Below the pieces are notes generated by a model. The model did no database searches and was not told the DNA's origin. It was given only the letters and a program-made list of their open reading frames with translations. Below are positions 49,567 to 60,600 of a stretch of 64,000 bases of DNA, one piece after another. This stretch comes from Kribbella antiqua. GTDB lineage: Bacteria > Actinomycetota > Actinomycetes > Propionibacteriales > Kribbellaceae. Numbering within the stretch: position 1 is the stretch's first letter; each line of letters begins with the position of its first letter. The DNA is taken from NCBI RefSeq assembly GCF_004345665.1, contig NZ_SLWR01000013.1:124001-188000 (forward strand), written 5' to 3'. The position numbers and the translations under genes were made by a program.

Positions 49567-50942
49567 CGAGCTACGAGGAGAAGAAGGCAGAGACAGAGCG
49601 TCTGAAGGCGCTGCTTCCCGCGGTGCGCGAGGAGTTGATGCGGATTCCGGGCGTCTCCCGGGTGGCCGTTGGTGCACGGGAGCGCGCCGGCGAGATCGTC
49701 GAGGAGTTCGTCTTCCGCGTGCATGTGGACGAGAAACTGCCCGAGTCCGAACTGCCGCCCGACCAGCTCGTCCCGCGCGAGATCGCCGGAGTGCCGACCG
49801 ACGTCGTGGTGAAGCGGCTGCCGGTCAACGAGATCGGGTTCAACGACGAGAACGACCACACCGACTACTCGCCCGAGGTCGGCGGGTCCCGGATCGGGGC
49901 GGAAGTGGCCGGAGGCACCGGAACCCTTGGCTGCTTCTGCCGCCGTACGGATGACGACAGAGTCGTCCTGCTCAGCAACTGGCATGTCCTGATCGACCCT
50001 GGCGGTGACATCGGGGACGGCGTCGGACAGCCGCGGTGGCGCGAGTCGTGCTGCTGTGCCTGCGGCAAGATCGGCGAAGTCCTCGACTACGACGAAGACC
50101 TGGACTGTGCGATCGCCGAACTCGACTCCGACATCGCCTATGCGCCCAAGATCCGGCGGATCCTGCGCGCCGACGGCGCCACCGAGCTCGAGGGCCGGAT
50201 CGAGGGTTCGGCCGCGCCCGTCGTACTGGACGAGGTCTGGAAGGTTGGCGCGCGTACCGGGCTGACCAGAGGCATGATCACCGATGTCGACCCGGGCCGG
50301 GTGGAGATCTCTCCGCTGGATCCGTTCCCGCGGATGAGCAACAAAGGCGACTCGGGTTCGGTGTATGTCAGCCTCGCGACCGGCATGGTCTGCGTGCTGC
50401 ACAACAAGGGCAACGGCAAGGAAGGCTTCGGCATCCCGTTCGACGAGGTGATGCTGCAGCTCCACATCGACGTGATCCCGACCGACCCCGACTCCGCCTA
50501 CACCGTGCTGGACTGGATCGACTCCGACCGTCCGGTTCCGATCAGTACACCGTACGCCGACGTGGCCGAGCGACTCAGGCTGACGCCGGGTGGTCGCGAG
50601 CTGCTGAGGCTCGTGGCGCGGCAGCGGGACGAGTGCCTCGAACTCGTCGAGAACCACCGCCGCTTCACCATTGCCTGGCATCGGAGCGGCGGACCGGCGT
50701 ACTTGGCCGCGCTGGCCCGCAGCGTGCGCGATCCAGACTTTCAGATCCCGCGGCGTTTGGCCGGCGTGGACCGAGCGGAGGCGGTACGACGCCTCACGTC
50801 AGCGCTGAGGGCGGTCGGCAGCCCAGAGCTCCTGGCCGATCTGGACCTCTTCGCGTCGTCTCTCGGGCAAGTGCTCGCTGAGGCCGACACAGCCGAACAG
50901 CTTCTGGAGAAGTGGGAGGAAGCCCGGCAGCTCGTCGGGTGA
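49563..50942 (+). CDS. Trypsin-fold serine peptidase with cysteine clusters, copy 2
   Basis: The 459-residue protein is a tandem paralogue of the preceding one, with His141 (SNWHVLI), Asp181 (DLDCAIA), Ser264 (NKGDSGSV), GCFC (Cys124, Cys126) and CCCAC (Cys163-165, 167). Both also share the N-terminal REELMRIPGV/RDELLGIPGV segment and the C-terminal FTIAWHRSGGPAYLAALARS-type segment. The intact triads imply two active peptidases. Its start overlaps the previous stop. The next gene begins 6 bases after its stop. Confidence 0.8.
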   Translation: MTSYEEKKAETERLKALLPAVREELMRIPGVSRVAVGARERAGEIVEEFVFRVHVDEKLPESELPPDQLVPREIAGVPTDVVVKRLPVNEIGFNDENDHTDYSPEVGGSRIGAEVAGGTGTLGCFCRRTDDDRVVLLSNWHVLIDPGGDIGDGVGQPRWRESCCCACGKIGEVLDYDEDLDCAIAELDSDIAYAPKIRRILRADGATELEGRIEGSAAPVVLDEVWKVGARTGLTRGMITDVDPGRVEISPLDPFPRMSNKGDSGSVYVSLATGMVCVLHNKGNGKEGFGIPFDEVMLQLHIDVIPTDPDSAYTVLDWIDSDRPVPISTPYADVAERLRLTPGGRELLRLVARQRDECLELVENHRRFTIAWHRSGGPAYLAALARSVRDPDFQIPRRLAGVDRAEAVRRLTSALRAVGSPELLADLDLFASSLGQVLAEADTAEQLLEKWEEARQLVG

Positions 50943-50948
50943 CACGTC

Positions 50949-53900
50949 ATGGCGGAGGACCCGGGAACACTTGCTGCGATCGCGGCCTCGCTTGCCCGGG
51001 TCGTCCAGCCGCTCGAGGACCGGCTTGCCGGTGGTGACCTGAGGCTGCTCCTGGCCGAACTCGGGCTCAACCTCCCGTCCAGCATCGACGCGGACGCGGC
51101 GCTCGGAGCGGCTGGGCAGTCGGCGATGCAACGACTCACCGATCTGCCGGCGATCATCACCGCGCTCGCAGAGGCCGTGTCGGACGAGGACACCGCCGCG
51201 ATCGTCGGCAAAGCGCTGGAGCTGGCCAATGCTGTCGGCGGCGTGGTCAAAGACCTCACCTCACTGGCGAACACGATCAAGTCGCTGGCCGGGACCGACA
51301 TCCCGGCGGCGGAACTCAATCAGTTCGCCGACCAACTCCCGGGCCGGCTGGTCGACTACCTCCTTGTCCGCAACCTCGAAGAGCTTCCTGGCGTCGCGGC
51401 CGCGCTCGATTTCGTCGGGTTCATCGAGCGGATCGACGCACCGGCTGCGGATGCTGCCCATCCCGCGTTTGTGCGGCGGGTCGTGCAGATAGGGCAGCTG
51501 ACCGCGTTCCTCGCCGATCCGGCCGCGCAGCTCAAGGCCAAGTATCAGTGGGGCGATCCGGCTTTCACCGGCCTCCCGTTGCTGCAGAAGATCACGTCCC
51601 TGTTGACCGGTGCGGGCGTTCCGGCGGTGCTCGATCTCGCCGGGCCGACGCCCGTACTGGATGTGATGGTGCTGGAGGTCAGTCCGAAGCTGGATGCGCC
51701 AATGGGTCTGCGGGTGCGGATCGCCCATCCGCTCGTGATCGACCCGGCGCCATTCAGTCAGGACGACTGGGAGATCAGCATCAGCCTGAACACGCAGCTC
51801 GAGCCCGGGGTCGAGATCATCATCCAGCCCGATGACGGGGTCTCGCTCAAGCCGATCGGTACGACACCGGTTCAAGGCGACCTGACCGTGCGCTGGCAGG
51901 GCGGCAGCCCGACCGGGACGCCGTACGTCGTGATCGGCGAGCCCGGCGGGAGCCGGCTGGAGGTGCGGCAGTTCGGCGCGACGGCGAAGGTCGGGTTCGC
52001 CTGGAACTCCGCGCTGAGTCAGGGCGAGGGGACGTGGAAGATCGGCGGCGACGTGAAGGGCGGCAAGCTCGTCGTGTCGCTGGCTGGTGCCGACGGGTTC
52101 CTGGGCAGCATCCTCGGTGGGTTCGGCCTCGAATCCGACTTCGACCTGGGCATGGGGTTCTCCTCGGCCGAGGGACTGTTCTTCTCCGGCTCGGCCACGC
52201 TCGACATCCAGTTGCCACTGCACGTGCAACTCGGGCCGGTCGAGTTGAGTGCGCTGACCATCACCGTGGGACTCGGCGATTCCAGCTTCCCGATCGGCTT
52301 GCGCACCAACCTCAAGGCTGCCCTTGGTCCGCTGCAAGGTGTCATCGAGCAGGTTGGCGTCGGCGCGGAGGTGAGCCTGCCGGCGGACCGCCAGGGCAAC
52401 GCGGGCCCGGTCGACTTCGAGCTGAAGTTCCTGCCACCCAAGGGCGTCGGGCTGTCACTGGACGTCGGTGTGGTCAAAGGCGGCGGCTACCTGTTCATCG
52501 ATCCCGAGCGCGGTGAGTACGCCGGTGCCCTGGAGCTCGCACTGTTCGGAGTCGTCACGGTCAAGGCGATCGGCATCATCAGCACGAGGATGCCGGACGG
52601 GTCGACCGGGTTCTCGCTGCTGATCGCGATGTCGGTCGAGTTCGGCACCGGCATCCAGCTCGGTTTCGGGTTCACCTTGCTGGCGGTCGGCGGCATCGTC
52701 GGGCTGAACCGGACGATGAACCTGCAGGCGCTGGCCGACGGTGTGCGGACCGGCGCGATCGAGTCGGTGATGTTCCCGCGCGACATCATCGCCAACGCGC
52801 CGAAGATCATCAGCGACCTGCGCACCTTCTTCCCGCCGCGGAACGGCAAGTTCCTGATCGGCCCGATGCTCAAGCTCGGCTGGGGTACGCCGACGGTGGC
52901 CAGCATCTCGCTCGGGATCATCATCGAGATCCCCGGCAACCTCGCCGTCGTCGGGGTGGTCAAGGTCGCGATCCCGGCCGACGACGTGGCGCTGATCGTG
53001 TTGCAGGTCAGCTTCATCGGGGCGATCGAGCCGGACAAGAAGCGGGTCTGGTTCTTCGCGTCGCTGTTCGAGTCCCGGATAATGTTCCTCACCATCGAAG
53101 GCGAGATGGGCCTGCTGGTTGCCTTCGGCGACGACGCGAACTTCGTCCTCAGCGTCGGCGGCTTCCACCCGCGGTTCGCACCGCCCCCGCTGCCGTTCCC
53201 GAGCCCGCGACGGGTGGCGATCGACCTGATCAACACGCCGGTCGCCCGGGTGCGGATCGAGGGATACTTCGCCGTCACCACCAACACGGTCCAGTTCGGC
53301 GCCCGGATCGAGGTCTTCTTCGGGCTGAGTGCGCTGAACGTCCAGGGCCATCTCGCCATCGACGCACTGTTCCAGTTCTCGCCGTTCTACTTCGTCGTCG
53401 AGATCTCCGCCTCCTTCTCGGTGAAGGCTTTCGGAGTCGGGGTCTTCTCCGTCGGCATCCGTGGGACCTTGCAAGGACCGGCGCCGTGGAACATCAAGGG
53501 CCATGGGTCGATCTCGTTGCTGTTCTTCGACATCGGTGTCGACTTCGAGAAGACCTGGGGCGACGCCAGGAACACCGAGCTGCCGCCCGTCGCGGTGCTG
53601 CCGATCCTCGAGAGTGAGCTGAAGAAGGTCGAGAACTGGCGCGCGATCCTGCCGGCCGGAACCAACCTGCTGGTGTCGCTCCGGCCGATGCCGGCGGCGG
53701 AGGTCGCGCTGATCCTGCATCCCGTCGGTGTACTGCGAATCTCGCAGCGAGCGGTGCCACTCGACCTGAAGCTGGACAAGGTCGGCGCGCAGAAGCCGAG
53801 TGATGTGAGCAAGCTGTCCGTCGTGGTGACCGGCGGTGGTCTGGCCCGGAAGGACGATGCCTTCGAGCCGTTCGCGCCCGCGCAGTTCCAGAACTTCACC

Positions 53901-54347
53901 GACGCGGAGAAGCTGTCGAAGCCGGCCTTCGCACCAGAGCACTCCGGGGTCGACCTGTCGGCCGCCGGGGACGACGTCCGTTCGTCGGTGATGGTTCGCC
54001 GGGTGGTCCGGTACGAGGAGATCATCATCGACACCTTGTACAGACGGTTCGCCCGCAGGTTCCGCGGCTACTTCGGGGTGCTGTTCAGCTTCTTTCTCAA
54101 CGGCGCGGCGGTCGCGCATTGCGAGTTGTCCAAAGCGGTCAAGACGAAGCTGCAGCCGTTCGAGGACAAGATCGACGTACGACCGGAGACGTTCACGGTC
54201 GCGATGCAGTCGACCAACCGCGCGTACTCGACTGCATCCTTCTACAGCGAGGCGAGTGCGCGGGAGTTCATGGCGAGTCAAGTCGCCGTGGATCCCGACC
54301 TGGCTGACGCCGTCCACGTGATTCCCAGCTTCGAGGTGGCGCTATGA
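50949..54347 (+). CDS. Giant beta-rich protein of unknown function (1132 residues)
   Basis: I cannot name the family; it may be related to DUF6603-type large beta proteins. The first 200 residues are helical. Residues about 230-900 are strikingly rich in alternating Gly, Val, Ile and Phe (for example GLSLDVGVVKGGGYLFID, FGFTLLAVGGIVGLNRT and AVVGVVKVAIPADDVALIV), which suggests long amphipathic beta strands, perhaps a barrel or lipid-binding channel rather than transmembrane helices. No signal peptide. It starts 6 bases after the peptidase stop with no strong ribosome site, so coupling is likely, and overlaps the next gene by ATGA. Confidence 0.8.
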   Translation: MAEDPGTLAAIAASLARVVQPLEDRLAGGDLRLLLAELGLNLPSSIDADAALGAAGQSAMQRLTDLPAIITALAEAVSDEDTAAIVGKALELANAVGGVVKDLTSLANTIKSLAGTDIPAAELNQFADQLPGRLVDYLLVRNLEELPGVAAALDFVGFIERIDAPAADAAHPAFVRRVVQIGQLTAFLADPAAQLKAKYQWGDPAFTGLPLLQKITSLLTGAGVPAVLDLAGPTPVLDVMVLEVSPKLDAPMGLRVRIAHPLVIDPAPFSQDDWEISISLNTQLEPGVEIIIQPDDGVSLKPIGTTPVQGDLTVRWQGGSPTGTPYVVIGEPGGSRLEVRQFGATAKVGFAWNSALSQGEGTWKIGGDVKGGKLVVSLAGADGFLGSILGGFGLESDFDLGMGFSSAEGLFFSGSATLDIQLPLHVQLGPVELSALTITVGLGDSSFPIGLRTNLKAALGPLQGVIEQVGVGAEVSLPADRQGNAGPVDFELKFLPPKGVGLSLDVGVVKGGGYLFIDPERGEYAGALELALFGVVTVKAIGIISTRMPDGSTGFSLLIAMSVEFGTGIQLGFGFTLLAVGGIVGLNRTMNLQALADGVRTGAIESVMFPRDIIANAPKIISDLRTFFPPRNGKFLIGPMLKLGWGTPTVASISLGIIIEIPGNLAVVGVVKVAIPADDVALIVLQVSFIGAIEPDKKRVWFFASLFESRIMFLTIEGEMGLLVAFGDDANFVLSVGGFHPRFAPPPLPFPSPRRVAIDLINTPVARVRIEGYFAVTTNTVQFGARIEVFFGLSALNVQGHLAIDALFQFSPFYFVVEISASFSVKAFGVGVFSVGIRGTLQGPAPWNIKGHGSISLLFFDIGVDFEKTWGDARNTELPPVAVLPILESELKKVENWRAILPAGTNLLVSLRPMPAAEVALILHPVGVLRISQRAVPLDLKLDKVGAQKPSDVSKLSVVVTGGGLARKDDAFEPFAPAQFQNFTDAEKLSKPAFAPEHSGVDLSAAGDDVRSSVMVRRVVRYEEIIIDTLYRRFARRFRGYFGVLFSFFLNGAAVAHCELSKAVKTKLQPFEDKIDVRPETFTVAMQSTNRAYSTASFYSEASAREFMASQVAVDPDLADAVHVIPSFEVAL

Positions 54348-57300
54348 GCCCGGCCCTCGGGACGTATTCCTTCCTGCCCTGGCTGCGGCAAGGGCTGGCG
54401 AATCAGATCCAGTCGCCGGACTTCGCCGACGTGAAGGTCCGGGCTCAGATCACCGTGGATCTCGAAGCCCGCGGGGAGAAGCTGGCCGGCGGCAGCCAGA
54501 GTGCTCCGGTCGGCCGACCGGTGTCCCTGTTCGGTCCCGGCGACATCGTCGGTATCGACCGGCGGGCCATCGTCCGGGTCGAGCCGCGGGACTGGATCAC
54601 CAACTTCGAGCCGAATCACCTGCCACAGATCGAGTTCTACGACGAGGACTTCCCCTGGCGCTACACACCGGCCGCGCCCGATGTCGCCCGCGGTCGACTC
54701 CGGCCCTGGCTAGCACTCGTCGTACTGGCCGAAGGCGAGTTCACCGAAGGCACCGACACCAGGAGCAAGCCACTGCCGTACGTCGATGTGCCGGATCTCT
54801 CGGTGTTCCCGAAAGCGGAGGAGCTGTGGGCCTGGGCGCATGTCCACGTCAACCGGAGCCTCGCCGACAACGATGGCGAGTTCCGCTCGACCGACATGGG
54901 CAAGGTGATTCCGAAGCTGGTCGCGACCCTGGCGGAGAATCCGGACCTCGCCTACTCGCGGCTGCTGTGCCCACGGAAGCTGGCCGAGAACACGGCGTAC
55001 CACGCCTTCCTGATGCCGACCTTCGAGTCCGGTCGCCGCGCAGGCCTCGGGCTCGAGCTGGCCGATGTCGTCGCGACCATGTCGGCGTGGGATCCGGCCG
55101 CCAGACCGCAGGGTCAGTCCTTTCCCTTCTACCATCGCTGGTTCTTCCGCACCGGTACGTCCGGCGACTTCGAGACCTTGGTGCGCCTGCTCGTTCCGAG
55201 GGTGGTCGATCCCCGGGTCGGCTTCCGCGAGCTGGACCTGCAGGAGCCGGGATCGACTGTCGACGGCGTCGACAACCCTGACCTCGGCGGCATCCTCAAG
55301 CTGGGCGGCGCACTCCAGCCACCGTCGAAGGTGCCGCCTGATCCGCCTGATGTCTTCGAGCTGTGGGACGACCCGTTCCCGCGTCCACTGCAGCTCGACC
55401 TGGCCCGGCTGCTGAACCTGCCCGACGAATACCAGCTCGCCGGCGATCCCGACCCGATCATCACCCCGCCGCTGTACGGAACCTGGCACGCCCTCACCAA
55501 GCGGGTCCTCACCGAGCACGACGGTACGCCGATCACCCCGAACGACAACTGGATCCACCGGCTCAACCTCGACCCCCGATTCCGGGCCGCGGCCGGGATC
55601 GGCACCAAGGTCATCCAGGATCAGCAAGAGAAGTTCATGGACGCCGCTTGGGAACAGATCGGCAAGGTCCTCGAGGCCCAGCGCCGCATCTGGCTCGGCC
55701 AGTTCGGTCTCCTCGTCTCGGATGTCTGGTACGACGCTCACCTCGTGCCGGCCGTCGGCGTCAGCCGGCAGCAGGGATTGTTGCTCTTGGCACCGTTGAA
55801 CAAGCGGATCGTCGGCGACGGCGTCACGCTGCACCACACGTTCCGCGAGGCGTTCGTGCAGCCCACCATCACGTCCTCCGCGCTGCGCCGGGCGGTCCGG
55901 CCGCGCGGTCGATTGATCCAGTCACTCCCGTTCGACGCCACGCATGCTCCGGGCCAGTTGCTCGAGCGCGTGAACGACGAAGAAGTCAGTGCTGCGCCGC
56001 CCAAGGTCGCGCCGCCCGGCGTTCTGACCGGCGAGGAGGCGGCTGCTCAGGCGCAACCGGCCGGAGTGCCGCCCGTCGTACTGGAATGGTTGAGGCGTTA
56101 CCCGTTCCTGCCGGTGCTGGTGTTCCTGGCTGCCGCCGTACTTGGGGCGTTGCTGTTCATCTTGCTGCCTTGGCTCATCGGTCTGATCCTGGCGCTGTTC
56201 GTTCTCGGCGCTGGGTTCCTGCTCTATCGACTGCTGACGCGGTGGGCGCGCGCAGGGCAAGCGGCCGACCTGGTGGATCTCACCGCGTTGACGCCGGAGC
56301 TGATCGACCGCCTGCCGGGCTTTTCGGACTTCACCATCAGCGAGCCTGGGGCAGGCGTGGTGCCACGTCGGCCGGGAGTCGACAGCGTCGAGGCCGTGCG
56401 GTTCAAGCAGGCGCTGCGGGACACGTTCGGCGGCGTGCAGGACAGCGTCGAGGCCGGGCGTCCACCGAAGCGTTTCAGGCTCGATCTTCAGGGTCTCGCG
56501 ACGTCGGCGATCGAGGCCGTGAAGCCGGTCCGGACGATCCCGAAGCGAGTGCTGTCCGGGATCGTCCTGCCGCCCCGAATCACCGACGACCTGGTCGAAC
56601 CCCCGCGGGAGACCTTCGTCGAACCGATGGCCTATCCCGTCATCGACCAGCCGATGTACGAGCCGCTGAAGAACCTGTCGTCGGAGTTGTTCCTGCCGAA
56701 CATCAACCTGATCGAGCCGAACAGCATCACCTTGCTGCAGACCAATCAGCGCTTCATCGAGTCGTACCTGGTCGGCCTCAACCACGAGTTCGCTCGCGAG
56801 CTGCTCTGGCGCGAGTATCCGACCGATCAGCGCGGGTCGACCTTCCGGCAGTTCTGGGACGTCCGCGGTTTCTTCAACGCCGAGAACCTCGACGACGAAG
56901 CGCTGAAGGAGAAGCTGCGCGACATCCCGCCGCTGCATCTCTGGCCGAAGGCTTCACTGCTCGGTACGCACGACCATCGCGAGCTGCCGGGCGAGAACGA
57001 AGAGGAACTCGTCCTGGTGATCCGGGGCGAACTGCTGAAGCGCTATCCGAATGCGGTGATCTATGCGCATCGAGCCTGCTGGCAGCGCAAGAGCGTCACC
57101 CCGGCAGATGCGAATCGCGAGCCCTGCGCACGCTCCGGCGCGATCGACAACACCGTCGAGCGGCGGCTCGTCTCACTGACCGCGGCGGAGGAGGAACGGC
57201 CGCCGACCAGCAAGATCCTCACGCCGCTGTACGAGGCCAAGGTGGATCCGGACATCTACTTCTTCGGTTTCGACCTGACCTCGAAGGACGCCAAGGGTGA

Positions 57301-57652
57301 GTCGGGTGAGGAGCCGGACGACGACCCCGGCTGGTTCTTCGTCATCAAGCAGCGCCCCGGAGAGCCGCAGTTCGGCCTCGACAACGAGCAGAGTCCGGAT
57401 CTCCAGGTGTGGAACGACCTGTCCTGGCCGTTGATCCAGCCGGCGGCGGCCGGAGCGCATATCGACATCGCGAGTGCGCCGGCGCAGCTGAGCGTCGCCA
57501 ATCCGGGCAGCTCCGACGAGAAGTATCCGCAGTACCTCGACGACAGGAACATCCAGTGGAACCGGAACACGATGAGCTCAGCTGATCTGGCCTACATGAC
57601 CTTCCAGGCGCCGGTGCTGGTCGCCGTACACGCGCACGAGATCCTGCCGTGA
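54344..57652 (+). CDS. Giant protein with a mid-protein membrane hairpin (1102 residues)
   Basis: The protein has no signal peptide but contains two adjacent hydrophobic helices at about residues 588-607 and 610-628 (FLPVLVFLAAAVLGALLFIL, then LIGLILALFVLGAGFLLY), so it is probably a membrane protein with two large soluble halves. The second half carries a motif run PNINLIEPNSITLLQTNQRF, ESYLVGLNHEFARELLWREY and DQRGSTFRQFWD that looks strongly conserved. I recall the same motif in hypothetical proteins from other phyla but no function. ATG overlaps the previous stop; GTGA joins it to the next gene. Confidence 0.8.
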   Translation: MSPALGTYSFLPWLRQGLANQIQSPDFADVKVRAQITVDLEARGEKLAGGSQSAPVGRPVSLFGPGDIVGIDRRAIVRVEPRDWITNFEPNHLPQIEFYDEDFPWRYTPAAPDVARGRLRPWLALVVLAEGEFTEGTDTRSKPLPYVDVPDLSVFPKAEELWAWAHVHVNRSLADNDGEFRSTDMGKVIPKLVATLAENPDLAYSRLLCPRKLAENTAYHAFLMPTFESGRRAGLGLELADVVATMSAWDPAARPQGQSFPFYHRWFFRTGTSGDFETLVRLLVPRVVDPRVGFRELDLQEPGSTVDGVDNPDLGGILKLGGALQPPSKVPPDPPDVFELWDDPFPRPLQLDLARLLNLPDEYQLAGDPDPIITPPLYGTWHALTKRVLTEHDGTPITPNDNWIHRLNLDPRFRAAAGIGTKVIQDQQEKFMDAAWEQIGKVLEAQRRIWLGQFGLLVSDVWYDAHLVPAVGVSRQQGLLLLAPLNKRIVGDGVTLHHTFREAFVQPTITSSALRRAVRPRGRLIQSLPFDATHAPGQLLERVNDEEVSAAPPKVAPPGVLTGEEAAAQAQPAGVPPVVLEWLRRYPFLPVLVFLAAAVLGALLFILLPWLIGLILALFVLGAGFLLYRLLTRWARAGQAADLVDLTALTPELIDRLPGFSDFTISEPGAGVVPRRPGVDSVEAVRFKQALRDTFGGVQDSVEAGRPPKRFRLDLQGLATSAIEAVKPVRTIPKRVLSGIVLPPRITDDLVEPPRETFVEPMAYPVIDQPMYEPLKNLSSELFLPNINLIEPNSITLLQTNQRFIESYLVGLNHEFARELLWREYPTDQRGSTFRQFWDVRGFFNAENLDDEALKEKLRDIPPLHLWPKASLLGTHDHRELPGENEEELVLVIRGELLKRYPNAVIYAHRACWQRKSVTPADANREPCARSGAIDNTVERRLVSLTAAEEERPPTSKILTPLYEAKVDPDIYFFGFDLTSKDAKGESGEEPDDDPGWFFVIKQRPGEPQFGLDNEQSPDLQVWNDLSWPLIQPAAAGAHIDIASAPAQLSVANPGSSDEKYPQYLDDRNIQWNRNTMSSADLAYMTFQAPVLVAVHAHEILP

Positions 57653-60600
57653 CCGACTTCACCGACCTCCGCGTACAGCTCCGGCATGCCCGGGAGCAGG
57701 TCAGCGGTATCGCGAGCCAGTCGGCCGCACTCGTCGAGCGGCTGAAGCAGATCGACGTACGCACGGCTCAGTTGAACCGGGTCGCCTCGGCCGGCAACGA
57801 GGCGTACGACGCACAGCGGGCGGAGCTGGAGCGGGACCGGCGCGAGGTCGTCGCGGCTCTCGAGGAACTCCGGCGCAGTCGTCGCGAGGCGATCGCGGTC
57901 GAGGCGGAACTGGCCGGACAGTTCGGCGAATTCACTGACCCGCGGGAGGGGCTCGCCCGGCTGGACGACGGCATTCCGATCCTGATGATGCCGGTCCGGG
58001 TGGAGACGCGTTTCAAGAAGGATGAGCTGTGGGTCCGGGTGTTCCCGGACGACTGCTGGGTTGACGGATTCGACCCGGAGCTGTCCGAGACCGAGCTGAC
58101 CAACGTACGCCGGTACTGGACCGGGATCTGGCAAGCCGGCGGCATCGAGGATCAGGAACGCGGCGCGTGGACCGTGCTGGTCGAGGCCCACGGGTCCGGG
58201 CGAGCAGGGTGGATCGTCGACGCCTACCAGCCGGCCAATCTCGCGGACAAGCCGGTGAAGGTGCGGGCCGAGGACGTCGTACTCACGGTGCCTGTGGAGA
58301 GCGCATTGGCCGACGCCGACGCGGTCGCCGGCTACTGGAGAGATCTGTGGCTCGCGGATGGATCGGCGGCTGGGTCCGCGGCCGCGGAGGCGGCGCTCGA
58401 GGCTGCGGTGGGAGCCGCTCGGGCGGACGAGATCCGGGCCGGCTTCGTTCCGGCGAACTTCACGGCGGCCGTTACCGGCGGGCTGACGAAGGCGGAGGTT
58501 GCCGTCTCGGTGGCGTTTGTCGAGCTGCCTGCGATCGCTACGAGGGAGAGCGCTTGGTCGAGTGCGCCGCGCGCCACGATCCTTCCGGACCGGTTCGTGT
58601 TCCTCGGGTACGAGCAGGCCGGCGGTCAGCCGTCGGTGATCCGAGTCGGTACGCCGGTTCCGTCGCCGCTGGTCGTCGGGCCCAACCCGTCCGCGCCGGC
58701 GGCGGAGCAGCTGCACCACGACGAGCACGGCAACCTGGTGATCCCGGACGAGCTCGCCTGGCTGGTGGACTTCGACGCGGCGGAGAAGGTCGGGATGGCG
58801 ATGCGGATCTCGCTGACGCCGACGCAGGCTTCGCGCGGGTTCGATCGGGTGCTGGTGCTCGGCGTACGGCTCAGTGCCGACGAAGAAACCGCACAGACGG
58901 AACTGGAGACGTTGCTGCGGCACCACTCCTACAAGGGGAGCGGGCTCGCGGTGGTGCCGCAGGGGACCCCCACCAACAACACCGAGGCTGTCGGCACCGG
59001 CTTCGACCGGCAGGACGACGCGGACGAGAGCTTCGACGACCGCCGGCAGCCGTTGTTCCTGGCGCAGAGTGGCTGGCTCGACAAGGCCGACGGTCAGTGG
59101 CTCGCGGAGTACCTCGGTGTCGATCCCGGCTTGTTCTCCACCACCCACGCCGCGGATACGCAGGACCAGTTGACCGCGCGGGCGATGAACACCGCGCTCT
59201 GGCCGGCGACGATGGGCTATTGGATGGAAACGATGATGGCGCCGGTCTTCGACGACAGTGCGATCGAGACCACCCGCGAGTTCTTCACCCGGTTCGTGAT
59301 CGGTGCCGGCGCGTGTCCCGCGATCCGGATCGGTCAGCAGCCGTACGGGATCTTGCCCGCGACGCCGCTGTCGCGGATGAACTGGCTCGAGCAACGGCCT
59401 GATCGGGTTCAGGACTTCGGCCAGTTGCAGCGGCTCTACCGAGTTCTTCTCGACCTCAAGACCGACTTCGACGGCATGGTCCCGAACCTGTCCAGGGTCG
59501 GCGCGAGCGGCGATCCCCATGCACTGTTGCTCGATGTTCTCGGCCTGCATCCCGGGTCGGTCGAGTGGTCGCAGCGGTACGCCGAAAGCCTCAAGACGCT
59601 GTTCAACCGGCTGAACCTGCTGGGCTTCGGCGGGCTGATCCAGAAGCTGCTGATCGCGGCGCAGCGTCAGGCCGCCCGGCAGAAGCTGACCGACCTGGGC
59701 GGGGTCGGAGAGGCGGATCCGAAGATCCTCGACCTCGTCTTCGCCGGGAAGCACAACGTGCTCAAGGGCGGCGTCATCGACGACGTACCGCTGTCGGAAT
59801 CGGACCCGATCCGGCCGTCGACCGACGACGGCAGGAACTACCTCGAGTGGCTAATCGACGCGGCCAACACCTCACTCGACGCGCTGTATCAGCAGAAGGG
59901 ATTCGTCGACAACAAGCGACCGGCCGCACTCCTCTATCTGCTCCTCCGGCATGCGCTCCAACTCGGCTACTCCGACGTCAGCATCCGGCTGCATCAGGAC
60001 GCCGGTCTCTACACGGCCGCGCAAGCTGCGATCGCCCGCGCCGACGACCCGTTCCTGCATGTCCGGGACAACAAGCTGGTCAGCGAGAGCCGTTATCAGC
60101 CGTTGTACGTCGCGGCGACGGAGATCACCGGGACTCCGGACAAACCGGTGCACGAGTTCATCGGCGAGCGTTTGAGGGCCCTTCAACTGCACTTTCACCT
60201 CAGCGATCAGCTGGCCGCACTCGACCGGCTGAAGGACCAGCCGACCGCCGTACTGGAGCGAGCGTTGGCGGACCACGTCGATCTGTGTTCCTATCGGCTC
60301 GACGCCTGGCTGCTCGGGCTGGTGAACGTGCAGCTGGCCATGATGCGCGGCCTGCGCGACGGGTCGGAGACACCGGCCCGCCAAGGCATCCACCTCGGTG
60401 GGTACGCGTGGCTCGAGGACCTGCGGCCGGACCGGCGAGAGCTGATCCCGGTCGAGCTCGATGAGGAACTGGCGACCATCTTCGCCGGCGACTCGCCATT
60501 GCTTGCCGACAGCACCAATCAGGGCTACGTGCATGCTCCGTCGCTGAACCATGCGGTTGCGGCCGCCGTACTGCGCAATGGCTTCCTGTCGAACGCGAGT

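Noticed and set aside
52455..54317. 620-codon minus-strand open frame opposite the 1132-residue gene
   Set aside because: Composition is Arg/Asp/Gln-rich with no domain, as expected for the antisense of a high-GC gene; the plus strand has coherent protein sequence and stop-start coupling.
57592..59754. 720-codon minus-strand open frame opposite the 1837-residue gene
   Set aside because: Antisense shadow with low-complexity arginine/glutamine composition and no motif.
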